DNA of 64,000 nucleotides from the NCBI GenBank assembly GCA_050298535.1, contig JBNKUI010000105.1, forward strand, positions 310,001 through 374,000. The letters are read 5' to 3'. How positions within the stretch are numbered: the first letter of the stretch is position 1; the number at the start of each line of letters is the position of its first letter. Positions 8,520 through 16,547 of this stretch are shown one piece after another. Under the pieces are notes generated by a model that was not told the origin of the DNA, did not search any database, and worked only from the letters and a program-made list of their open reading frames with translations. The position numbers and the translations under genes were made by a program. Source of the stretch: JABDMH01 sp050298535. GTDB lineage: Bacteria > Bacteroidota > Bacteroidia > Chitinophagales > Saprospiraceae.

Positions 8520-10159
8520 TAGTAAATCTTTTTATAGTAATCGTCTGCCATTCGACCTGAATCAAAGGCAGGTGTTATTGATGAAAGGCTGTTTTTCATT
8601 ATTTCAAGCCATTTCTCCTTATTGTGGTAGTAAATGGGGAGAATTTGTTGTAATAAAATTTGATACAAGTTTTTTAGATCCGTGCGATCTTGCTCTTCTT
8701 CACTCTTAGTGAGATCTGCTAAAGGAATAATAAAGGAATTATCTAAATGCTTGGCAAATTCAGGAATCCAACCATCATATGTAGAGAAATTTATAGCTCC
8801 ATTCATAGCAGCGGTCATGCCGCTGGTACCTGACGCTTCGCGGGTGACTCGAGGATTATTAAGCCAAATATCAGCGCCCTGCTTTAGCAGCTTTGATAAG
8901 GCCAATTCGTAACCGTTGAGTACGGTTGCATTCTTAAAAGGAACACATAACTGTACCAGTCGATTGAAAACACTAATAGCATTATAATCTTTTGGATAGG
9001 GTTTTCCTGCCCAAATGATTTGTACTGGTTCCTCAGGATTGGAAAGTAGTTTTTCGAAAGCAACCACGTCACGAGTTAAAAGATCTGCTCGCTTATACCC
9101 AGCAAATCTCCTGGCCCAAACGATAGTGCAAATATCCGGGTCCAGGATCTTACCCGTTTGATCAGCAACGATCTTAAATAACTTCTTCTTTAATTCTTTC
9201 TTTCGTTCTTCTACTGCATTCATGTCTCCTTCTGAATGTGCCTGCTCAATCCCTTCATCCGTCCAATACTTACTGTGCTGTGCATTTGTGACATGATCAA
9301 TGGGAGCAACATGATCATAGGAAGACCACATTTCACGGGCTACTTCACCATGCAACTTAGATACACCATTAGCCTTGGAAGCGATTCGCAACCCACCTAA
9401 TGTGAGATTGAAATCATCAGTTGTCGTATATGTGATCTTGCGAACTTCACTCAACGAAATATCATGAAAGAAACCCATCTTTTTTAGGAAGTGAATATCA
9501 TGAATCTCATTACCTGCAGGCACCGGTGTATGCGTGGTAAAGACAAACTGCTTCTTGAGCCTCTTTAGATCTTTATGCTTATAATACTCGTAAAAAGCTG
9601 CCGGTAATCCATGTGCCTCATTGAGATGTATACGATCAGGTTTATAATCTATTATTTCTAAGAGTTTTGCCCCACCTTGCCCCAACAGAATATATTGTGC
9701 AATCTTAGCGGCAGTGTCGGAATCGTACAAGTGATGACAAATGGTCTGAGCGAGATAATCATTCTCGGGCAAATCCGTAGAGAGAAAATACATGGGTGCT
9801 GTTTGAAAGACTTCGGGTGGAAGGTACCAGGCCTTCACCTTTACCGGATGTTTATCCACTGAAATGTCGAAGACAATTCCAGTGTCTTCCAAAAAGGAAT
9901 AGTCTCGTTCCACATATACCACATCCATACCTCGATCACGCTTTCTCATCTGCTCATAGTAACCATACTTCCATAAGATCCCAATCCCCAGTAGATTTTG
10001 CCGGAGGTCATAAGCACTTCTCATATGAGAACCCGCTAAGAATCCCAGACCACCGGAGAAAATCTTCAAAGCCTGGTCTATGCCATATTCCATAGAGAAA
10101 TAGGCAACGCGTTTCTTATAGCTGGGGTGATACGTATAAGGGTGCAAAAAGGAGGACAT
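8519..10159 (-). CDS. GT35-like alpha-glucan phosphorylase homologue lacking the PLP lysine
   Basis: Resembles the short alpha-glucan phosphorylases of family GT35, which cleave glycogen or maltodextrin with phosphate. N-terminal AYFSMEYGIDQALKIFSGGL, the HLNEAHGLPA segment and C-terminal REASGTSGM match the family. The residue after GTSGM, which is the PLP-bearing Lys in phosphorylases (GTSNMK or GTSGMK), is Thr here (ACC, 8813-8815, about residue 449). PLP-dependent phosphorolysis is therefore doubtful; another glucan transferase activity or a regulatory role is possible. Length 546, against about 800 for classical GlgP. I chose ATG at 10159; an in-frame TTG at 10183 would add eight residues. 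Its stop overlaps the lpxD-like start by one base, and it is the first gene of the run. Confidence 0.78.
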   Translation of the reverse strand: MSSFLHPYTYHPSYKKRVAYFSMEYGIDQALKIFSGGLGFLAGSHMRSAYDLRQNLLGIGILWKYGYYEQMRKRDRGMDVVYVERDYSFLEDTGIVFDISVDKHPVKVKAWYLPPEVFQTAPMYFLSTDLPENDYLAQTICHHLYDSDTAAKIAQYILLGQGGAKLLEIIDYKPDRIHLNEAHGLPAAFYEYYKHKDLKRLKKQFVFTTHTPVPAGNEIHDIHFLKKMGFFHDISLSEVRKITYTTTDDFNLTLGGLRIASKANGVSKLHGEVAREMWSSYDHVAPIDHVTNAQHSKYWTDEGIEQAHSEGDMNAVEERKKELKKKLFKIVADQTGKILDPDICTIVWARRFAGYKRADLLTRDVVAFEKLLSNPEEPVQIIWAGKPYPKDYNAISVFNRLVQLCVPFKNATVLNGYELALSKLLKQGADIWLNNPRVTREASGTSGMTAAMNGAINFSTYDGWIPEFAKHLDNSFIIPLADLTKSEEEQDRTDLKNLYQILLQQILPIYYHNKEKWLEIMKNSLSSITPAFDSGRMADDYYKKIY

Positions 10160-10816
10160 TTTATTCTCTTTTGGACCCGGCAAAAATAGAAAAAGCCACA
10201 GGACTGAAGAGCTTCAAGAGTCCCAGTTGAGATTTAAATTTCTATTAATTGTGAAAAGCAACAAATAGACAATAAAAATCCGCACAAAAACCAGTGTTTA
10301 AGACCCCAGAATTCAGGGTTGGAGCAATGTGAACGTTTCAGTAATCCCCTTGTCTTAGCAGAACTCTTTAACAACTTAGAGAGCCAGGGCCCGCCCTACA
10401 CGATCACCATCATCACCAATGTTTGTAATGTTGAGTCAAAACATCTTAGGTTCTTGTACGGAAGTAGATTTTGGTTTCTTTTATCCATAACGTATTAGTA
10501 TAATTTAATTAATTAATTACATAGATGCTCAAGTTTTTACGACCTTATATCAAACCATGCCACATTATCTAGACCATTCCATAGTCTGTACAATTTTAAC
10601 ATATGGGATTTTTGTTATTAGATTGGATTAGTGACAATTAATCACGAAATTTAACCGTTCTTTTTACGGATACACCTCCTATTTGTCACGACCATACTCT
10701 TCAAATTAGCTTTACCATTTTTAGCTGTCGCGAAAAATCACGCGAATACACTGAAGCATATACGACACACAAGTACGCGTCAATCTTAGAAACCAGGAAG
10801 GCTTAAATCTTAAATA
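10160..10816 (+). other. Long intergenic region between divergent genes
   Basis: This is the only stretch over 300 bases without a gene. It separates the divergent starts of the GT35-like enzyme and the secreted sugar dehydrogenase, so it should hold promoters for both, but I find no exact TAnnTTTG box in either direction (the nearest is TAGATTTTGG around 10465). Visible structure is minor: an AT-rich TTAATTAATTAATTA tract near 10505, a short GTGA/TCAC inverted repeat near 10631, and TCGCG/CGCGA near 10726. No RNA gene or coding remnant is recognisable. Confidence 0.5.
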
Positions 10817-12499
10817 ATGAAGATTCGCTGTGTCTATATATGTATCTGTATACTTGCCCTTAACTTTGACGTGGACGCGCAAATTTCCCTTGAAGTATTT
10901 ACTTCGGGTTTTAACAATCCTGTAGACATTGCCAATGCATCAGATCAGTCTGGCCGACTTTTTATTGTAGAGCAGCAAGGTAGCATACGTATAGTCGACA
11001 AAAGCGGCACTATTCTTCCTCAGAGCTTTCTTGATCTATCTTCAAAGGTGGGCAATGGAAGTGGTGAACGAGGTCTACTTGGATTAGCTTTTCACCCGGA
11101 CTACGTGACCAATGGCTACTTTTTCGTTTATTACACCTCTACCGCAAGCAACAATTTGGTCAGTGTGGTGGAACGATATCAGGTATCCGCAGACAGCAAT
11201 ATCGCAGATATTAATTCGGGCGAGATCGTACTGACTTTCGAGCAACCTTTCTCCAATCACAATGGCGGTGACCTTAACTTCGGCTCTGATGGTTATCTGT
11301 ATATTGCCAGCGGGGATGGCGGCAGTGGAAACGACCCACATCAAACGGGCCAGGATCTAACCTCTCACCTCGGTAAAATTCTTCGTATCGACGTAAATCA
11401 GCTTCCATACCAAGTGCCGGACGATAATCCCTTTGTTCAATCCACTGGGGACACTCTGGATATCATCTGGGCCTATGGCTTAAGAAATCCCTGGAGATTT
11501 TCGTTTGACGGTGACGACATCTGGATCGCAGATGTAGGTCAAAGTGATCGTGAAGAAATCAACTATGTCAATGCCTCCGATCATGTAGGAGGTCTTAATT
11601 ACGGCTGGAGTTGTCGTGAAGGCAACATCGATTGCCCGGGCTGCAGTGAGTCCGAATGTGTAAAAACTTTCGTCGAACCCATTCACTGGTATGGTCCCGG
11701 GCCTGGACTTTCAGTGACGGGTGGTATGGTATTTCGAGGTAATAATTATGATGAGTTCAAAGGTCAATACGTTTTCGCAGACTATGTGCGTGATGAGATT
11801 AGAACATTGAGTATTGCACCAGGAAATATGATATCAGTGACCTCAACACTACCTGCTCAAAACATCTCTTCTTTTGGTGCTGATGAAGAAGGGTATGTAT
11901 ATGCAGCTAACATTTCCGGCACTATTTATCGCCTGGTGGAGACTGGGGTTCTTCCTGTCGAAATTTTAACTCTACAGGTAGAGCACAGAGAAAAGCAGGT
12001 GCTTCTTTCCTGGATAACCGGACTGGAAATCAACGCGTCGCATTTTGAAATCGAACGTAGCAATGGAGTAAACAGCTTTCAGCAAATTGGCATTGTCCCC
12101 ACCAAAGGTAATGACTCTAAAGTCAACGCCTCTCAATATCAGTTTTCAGACTTTCTATCGAAAGGAGGGCATTACTACTATCGCCTGAAAGCCTTGGACA
12201 TGGATGGTTCATTTGAGTATTCTATGGTGTTGGATGTTTATATAACTGATGAGAACCAATTTGTGATAACTCCCAACCCGGCCAGAAATCTAGTCAATGT
12301 TAAGATGCCTGCCCTTAAGGAAGAGGGCATTCTTCAGGTCACCAGCTTGCAAGGAGCTTTACTATTCAGTCAACAAATCAGCGCTGGTCAAGATAAGAAC
12401 ATAGAGATTGATATCAGCAATTTAGATCGAGGGTTAGTATTGGTACAGCTTTCCAGTGAAGGCTTGCAGTATATGCAAAAACTGATGTTATTACGATGA
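10817..12499 (+). CDS. Secreted PQQ-type sugar (glucose/sorbosone) dehydrogenase with T9SS sorting domain
   Basis: Predicted extracellular beta-propeller dehydrogenase of the Gdh/Hip family. An N-terminal signal peptide ends at VDAQ (residue 22). The propeller (about residues 25-375) shows SGERGLLGLAFHPDY, SNHNGGDLNFGSDGYLYIA and WAYGLRNPWRFSFD, all characteristic of soluble PQQ glucose dehydrogenase and Hedgehog-interacting-like proteins. A middle beta-sandwich (about 380-475) is followed by a T9SS type A C-terminal sorting domain (VITPNPARNLVNVK, then a strand-rich tail ending MLLR). Length 560. The gene is monocistronic; its end overlaps the convergent glucokinase gene by nine bases. Whether PQQ is the cofactor is an inference from the family. 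Confidence 0.87.
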   Translation: MKIRCVYICICILALNFDVDAQISLEVFTSGFNNPVDIANASDQSGRLFIVEQQGSIRIVDKSGTILPQSFLDLSSKVGNGSGERGLLGLAFHPDYVTNGYFFVYYTSTASNNLVSVVERYQVSADSNIADINSGEIVLTFEQPFSNHNGGDLNFGSDGYLYIASGDGGSGNDPHQTGQDLTSHLGKILRIDVNQLPYQVPDDNPFVQSTGDTLDIIWAYGLRNPWRFSFDGDDIWIADVGQSDREEINYVNASDHVGGLNYGWSCREGNIDCPGCSESECVKTFVEPIHWYGPGPGLSVTGGMVFRGNNYDEFKGQYVFADYVRDEIRTLSIAPGNMISVTSTLPAQNISSFGADEEGYVYAANISGTIYRLVETGVLPVEILTLQVEHREKQVLLSWITGLEINASHFEIERSNGVNSFQQIGIVPTKGNDSKVNASQYQFSDFLSKGGHYYYRLKALDMDGSFEYSMVLDVYITDENQFVITPNPARNLVNVKMPALKEEGILQVTSLQGALLFSQQISAGQDKNIEIDISNLDRGLVLVQLSSEGLQYMQKLMLLR

Positions 12500-13243
12500 A
12501 ACTCGCTGACTCGCATACATGGCAGCACCTAGCACTCCCGCATCATTTTGATACTCAGCAGGTACGACTTTGGTATCGATAGTAAATTGATCTTCGTATT
12601 TATGAAATTTCTTGCTGGCGCCACCTCCAAGTACAAATAGGTCGGGAGAAAACAGTGTCTCCAGATGTTCTAAATATCCATTAAACCGCTTGCCCCATTC
12701 TTCCCAGGTTAGGTCTTCTTTCTTGCGGGTCACATTGGAGATATAATGCTCATAAATGCTGTTTTTAAAGTACAGGTGTCCAAATTCTGTGTTGGGTACA
12801 AGGTTACCATCTAGAAACATACCTGAACCGATCCCAGTACCAATGGTCAAGACAATAACGGTACCAGCAGAATCTGCACTCCCGAACTTTACCTCAGCGA
12901 GTCCAGCTACATCTGCATCATTGGCAGCATAGAAAGGCATACCTGTCTTCTCGGTGAGCAAATGCTCAATATTGACATTTATCCATTTTTTATCAATGTT
13001 AGCAGCTGACTTAGCGACACCGTGATGGATGATAGCTGGAAATCCTACTCCCACCGGACCCTCGTAGTCAAATTTACCAAGCATTTCGCTGATTTTGCTA
13101 GCCACCGACTTGGGATCAGCAGGTTGCGGTGTAAGTTCTCTCATTTTCTCGGTCAGCAGCTGACCCGTCTCCACATTTATGATCGCCGCTTTGATACCGG
13201 TACCTCCAATATCAAATCCCATGTACACGTTGGTCTCTTCCAT
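12491..13243 (-). CDS. ppgK: Polyphosphate glucokinase (ROK family)
   Basis: Phosphorylates glucose, by family resemblance using inorganic polyphosphate and/or ATP. Visible are the ROK phosphate motif MGFDIGGTGIKAA (residues 8-20), the sugar-binding/catalytic segment AANDADVAGLAEVKFG, the second phosphate motif VLTIGTGIGSG, and GHLYFK followed by the PpgK-like segment with WEEWGKRFNGYLEHLE. Like known PpgK proteins it is short (250 residues) and lacks the CxCGxxGC zinc motif of other ROK kinases, in contrast to the ROK gene at 30044-30946. ATG start at 13243. It may feed glucose released by glucan breakdown into glycolysis. Confidence 0.85.
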   Translation of the reverse strand: MEETNVYMGFDIGGTGIKAAIINVETGQLLTEKMRELTPQPADPKSVASKISEMLGKFDYEGPVGVGFPAIIHHGVAKSAANIDKKWINVNIEHLLTEKTGMPFYAANDADVAGLAEVKFGSADSAGTVIVLTIGTGIGSGMFLDGNLVPNTEFGHLYFKNSIYEHYISNVTRKKEDLTWEEWGKRFNGYLEHLETLFSPDLFVLGGGASKKFHKYEDQFTIDTKVVPAEYQNDAGVLGAAMYASQRVSS

Positions 13244-13279
13244 ATTAGTCGGTCTTTTTATATTTCATTTTGATTTAAC

Positions 13280-14173
13280 TCATTCAATTGCCACTGCCTT
13301 CATTGTTACATTCTCAACAGGACGATCTGCTCCATCCGTTTGAACTTCAGCAATTTTATCGATCACATCGAGACCTTCAATGACACGTCCAAAAACGGTA
13401 TATTCCATATCAAGAAATGGGGTTCCTCCCTGTTCAGAATAGATCTTTATCTGTTCATCGGTGTATTCGAGTCCTTTCCGTCGTTCAAACATTTTTAGTT
13501 GATCCTCACTCATAGGTTGTCCCTGGACGATATAAAACTGAGAACCCGATGATTTTTTCTCGGGGTTGACTGCATCTCCCGTCCTGGCCGCTGAAAGAGC
13601 CCCCTTTATGTGCACCAGATCCTTGCTGATTTCTGCAGGTATCTGGTATCCGGGTCCACCCATGCCCAACCGTGCTCCACGCCGGGCTCCCCGTGAATCG
13701 GGATCACCACCCTGTATCATAAAACCCTGAATGACTCGATGAAACAGTAAGCTATCGTAGAATCCCTCTGATGCCAGTTTCATAAAATTATCTCGATGCT
13801 GTGGTGTCTCATCGTAGAGCTCCACCAACATATTACCATGGGAAGTTTGTAGCTCCACAAGTGCGACACCGGGAGGATCCACAACGATTGATTGTTCTGA
13901 TGCTCGGGCCTTTTTTCCATTGCTGGCACTCAGCACCACAGTATAGGATCCACTTTTAAGGTATCGATGAGATGGATTCAAATCTGTGGACCGGGTACCA
14001 TCACCAAAGTCCCAGTAAAAACTATCGGCTTTCTCAGACTGATTGACAAAATTGATGGTAGTCGGCGCCTTAGGTTCCTCTTGATCAAAAATAAACTGCG
14101 ATATGGGTCTGTTGCATGATGCCAGCATAAGCATGGCAGATATAGCCCATGTAATGTACTTTACTTGTATCAT
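13280..14173 (-). CDS. Cyclophilin-type peptidylprolyl isomerase lipoprotein with PKD domain
   Basis: Exported prolyl cis-trans isomerase for folding envelope proteins. A lipoprotein signal ends in the lipobox LASC (Cys20). A PKD/immunoglobulin-like domain follows (about residues 38-103, with DSFYWDFGDGTRSTDLNPSH), then a cyclophilin domain (about 105-295) with LFHRVIQGFMIQGGDPDS and the active-site Arg and Gln. The cyclophilin half closely resembles the next gene, pointing to tandem duplication with a PKD domain added to this copy. It lies 21 bases upstream of that paralogue on the same strand. The PKD domain may position the enzyme on a protein or glycan surface. Confidence 0.9.
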   Translation of the reverse strand: MIQVKYITWAISAMLMLASCNRPISQFIFDQEEPKAPTTINFVNQSEKADSFYWDFGDGTRSTDLNPSHRYLKSGSYTVVLSASNGKKARASEQSIVVDPPGVALVELQTSHGNMLVELYDETPQHRDNFMKLASEGFYDSLLFHRVIQGFMIQGGDPDSRGARRGARLGMGGPGYQIPAEISKDLVHIKGALSAARTGDAVNPEKKSSGSQFYIVQGQPMSEDQLKMFERRKGLEYTDEQIKIYSEQGGTPFLDMEYTVFGRVIEGLDVIDKIAEVQTDGADRPVENVTMKAVAIE

Positions 14174-14194
14174 CCCTTGAATTATGAAAAGCTC

Positions 14195-14842
14195 TTAAAG
14201 CAAAGTGATTTTCATCCGGATGTCTTCTATGGGTCTATCCGCCTGGCCTACCTGGACATTGGCAATCTTGTCGATTACATCCAGACCATCAATCACTTCT
14301 CCAAAGACAGTATACTGTCCGTCCAGATAGGGATATCCCCCGATTTCCCGGTAGATTTTTCTTTGTTCGGGTGTATACTCAACACCACTCTGCTGCGCCC
14401 ATTGGTCCAGCTGAGCATCCTGTACTGCGGTACCCTGTACAATAAAGAATTGTGATCCTGAGGATTCCTTTTCTGGATTTACCTGATCAGCCAGGCGGGC
14501 CGCTGATAACGCCCCTTTGTAATGTATTTCGCCGATCTCTGCGGGAATGGTATATCCAGGACCACCCTGACCTAACATCTGGCCTGCTGCTGCATCTCTG
14601 GAGTCTGGATCACCTCCCTGAATCATGAAATTTTTAATCACCCGATGAAATAGGAGATCATCATAAAATCCTTCTTCAACCAGCTTGATAAAATTGTCAC
14701 GATGCTTTGGTGTTTCGTCATACAGCAAAACTGTCATGTTGCCAAACTCCGTTTCGATGAGTACCTTTTGCTCACCGCTATTGTTGCACTGGGTGAATAG
14801 TATTATCACAGCCAATGCATAAAACCATTTTTTTATCGTCAT
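14195..14842 (-). CDS. Cyclophilin-type peptidylprolyl isomerase lipoprotein
   Basis: Single-domain exported prolyl isomerase. The signal peptide ends in a lipobox-like FTQC (Cys19), so it is probably lipid-anchored. The cyclophilin core (about residues 25-213) contains KHRDNFIKLVEEGFYDDLLF, HRVIKNFMIQGGDPDS and SGSQFFIVQG. It shares most core motifs with the PKD-containing paralogue just downstream. Length 215. The spacing (23 bases after the conserved unknown gene and 21 before the paralogue) suggests a three-gene transcript. ATG at 14842. Confidence 0.9.
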   Translation of the reverse strand: MTIKKWFYALAVIILFTQCNNSGEQKVLIETEFGNMTVLLYDETPKHRDNFIKLVEEGFYDDLLFHRVIKNFMIQGGDPDSRDAAAGQMLGQGGPGYTIPAEIGEIHYKGALSAARLADQVNPEKESSGSQFFIVQGTAVQDAQLDQWAQQSGVEYTPEQRKIYREIGGYPYLDGQYTVFGEVIDGLDVIDKIANVQVGQADRPIEDIRMKITLL

Positions 14843-14865
14843 AACTTTTGTTTATAAGAGACTTC

Positions 14866-15237
14866 CTAACTCTGAGAAAAAGATCCATACTTTGAATCAT
14901 GGATTTTAAAATACTGAACAACCTTAGATTTTAATAAGAGCTCCTGAGCTTTTAAGCTTCCTCCTTCCATGTTTTTCACCTGATTATAGTGTGGCCAGCC
15001 ATCCTCATCTCTGCCTACAAACTCAAAATAACCATCGCTGGACAGCAGCTCACATACGGCCACATGCATCAAATCCTGTTTTTCTTCCTTTGTGAATTTA
15101 TTTCTGAACACTCCTGTTTCCTGTATTCCAATGAGAAACAGAATCGCTTGCAGGTCAGGAAGCTTATCACGCTTCATTGCATCCTTAATGTGGTGTTGAA
15201 TACGTAGATATTCAAAGTCAAGTTCCCAGGAATCCAT
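14866..15237 (-). CDS. Conserved Bacteroidota protein of unknown function
   Basis: A 123-residue, acidic, probably all-helical soluble protein without signal peptide or membrane segment. I do not recognise a named domain. The core LPDLQAILFLIGIQETG, then TKEEKQDLMHVAVCELLS and GWPHYNQVKN, resembles a short family I believe is conserved across Bacteroidota, always uncharacterised. I chose ATG at 15237; an in-frame TTG three codons upstream is less likely. A TATATTTG box lies 17 bases before the start, so this is probably the first gene of the transcript that continues into the two cyclophilin lipoproteins, which gives a weak hint of an envelope-related role. Confidence 0.75.
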   Translation of the reverse strand: MDSWELDFEYLRIQHHIKDAMKRDKLPDLQAILFLIGIQETGVFRNKFTKEEKQDLMHVAVCELLSSDGYFEFVGRDEDGWPHYNQVKNMEGGSLKAQELLLKSKVVQYFKIHDSKYGSFSQS

Positions 15238-15253
15238 ATTATTCAAATTGCGG

Positions 15254-15261
15254 CAAATATA
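15254..15261 (-). promoter_or_regulatory. Candidate Bacteroidota -7 promoter element
   Basis: Read on the minus strand this is TATATTTG, an exact match to the Bacteroidota -7 consensus TAnnTTTG. The expected transcription start is a few bases before the ATG at 15237, giving a very short leader. No clear TTG -33 element is present about 20 bases upstream, so the call rests on the -7 box and its position. Confidence 0.4.
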
Positions 15262-15326
15262 TGATATCTGATACGCTTTGTCTGCCTCTTTTACAAGTAT
15301 TCAACCTCCAGGATCCTGGAGTTGTT

Positions 15327-16547
15327 TTACGTTTCCCGAATGTAACTCCCTAACCGCGAAGCGCGGTTGGCTGCCGGGATGGATGCAAGGAATCCAATAA
15401 TCAAGACAGTCATGGATACAATCAAGACATCAGAGACCTTCATCAAGATAGGATAGGTATCGACCACAAATCCCGGACCGATACTGATCAATCCAAATTG
15501 CTTTTGGAGGAAATAGAGAATGACAGCAAGGAGAATTCCGATCAAGAGCCCTCCGCCTGTAAAGTACATTCCCAATCGCAAGAATACCTTTCTAACGAAA
15601 CTCGTCGTGCTACCCATAGCTTTCAGAATGGCGATATCCTGCTTCTTGTCGAGCACAATCATCCAAAGGCAACCAATGAGATTGAAGGTGATGAGAAGAA
15701 GCATGAGGCTGGTAATCAAATATGCCATCCATTTTTCAATATTCATCAATTTGAGAAATTCCTCATCCTGCTCGTACAATGTCTGCACATCCAGTTTATC
15801 ACCTACCCGTTCCTGTACTGCATTTTCAATAGCTGACAGATCATTGATCGTCTCATCAACCTTAATTTCAAGGCCGCTTATCTCTCCCTGTCGTCCGAGA
15901 AGAGATTGGGCCACATCCAGAGGTATTATGACATACTCGAGGTCAATATCCTGCTGAACAGAAAAAACGCCTACTGGCCTAATGATCTTGGTCCGGTAAG
16001 GTCTTGTGGAAGTAGCGCTGGCTTTTCGGTCGGGCATATGGATGCTAAGACCCTGAAACACATTTAAGACATCCACTGACAAATTGCGGGCTACCCCGGA
16101 GCCTAATACGGCATAGTCTGCTTTTTCATCTCTCAGTAGATATGGACCTTCAATCATCGTGGAGTCGATATCACTCACACTTCTAAAAGCTGCGTCTACT
16201 CCCTTCATTGTGCCTGGAGTAGGTAGTCTGTCATATTCAAAGATGGCGGTCTCTTCAATCGTACGTGAAACCTGTATAACTCCTTCGATTTGATATAAAT
16301 CCTCCACTAGCAAGGTGTCGTCATCAAAGAACTTACCACTTGCTGGTATGACTTTCAAGTCAGGATTGAAGGAGTTAATCATACTCGCAATAAGCTCTTC
16401 AAACCCATTGAATACGGACAACACCAGAATCAAAGCTGCAGAACCCACCGAAAGGCCAAAAATGGTAACCCCCGAAATGATATTTATAAAGTGTGTACCC
16501 TTATGTGCAAACAAATACCTACGGGCGATGGCAGAAATGACATTCAT
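15327..16547 (-). CDS. FtsX/LolCE-like ABC transporter permease
   Basis: Inner-membrane permease of the lipoprotein-releasing (LolC/LolE) or MacB-like type. An N-terminal membrane segment (about residues 20-45, preceded by the LolC-like RRYLFAHKGTHFINIISG) is followed by a large periplasmic domain (about 50-270) and three C-terminal membrane segments (about 275-400), the standard FtsX layout. Length 406. No ATPase is next to it; it could share a LolD-like ATPase encoded elsewhere. Its start overlaps the end of the GH3/serine-hydrolase gene by four bases (ATGA), so the two are translationally coupled. It probably extracts outer-membrane lipoproteins. Confidence 0.85.
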   Translation of the reverse strand: MNVISAIARRYLFAHKGTHFINIISGVTIFGLSVGSAALILVLSVFNGFEELIASMINSFNPDLKVIPASGKFFDDDTLLVEDLYQIEGVIQVSRTIEETAIFEYDRLPTPGTMKGVDAAFRSVSDIDSTMIEGPYLLRDEKADYAVLGSGVARNLSVDVLNVFQGLSIHMPDRKASATSTRPYRTKIIRPVGVFSVQQDIDLEYVIIPLDVAQSLLGRQGEISGLEIKVDETINDLSAIENAVQERVGDKLDVQTLYEQDEEFLKLMNIEKWMAYLITSLMLLLITFNLIGCLWMIVLDKKQDIAILKAMGSTTSFVRKVFLRLGMYFTGGGLLIGILLAVILYFLQKQFGLISIGPGFVVDTYPILMKVSDVLIVSMTVLIIGFLASIPAANRASRLGSYIRET

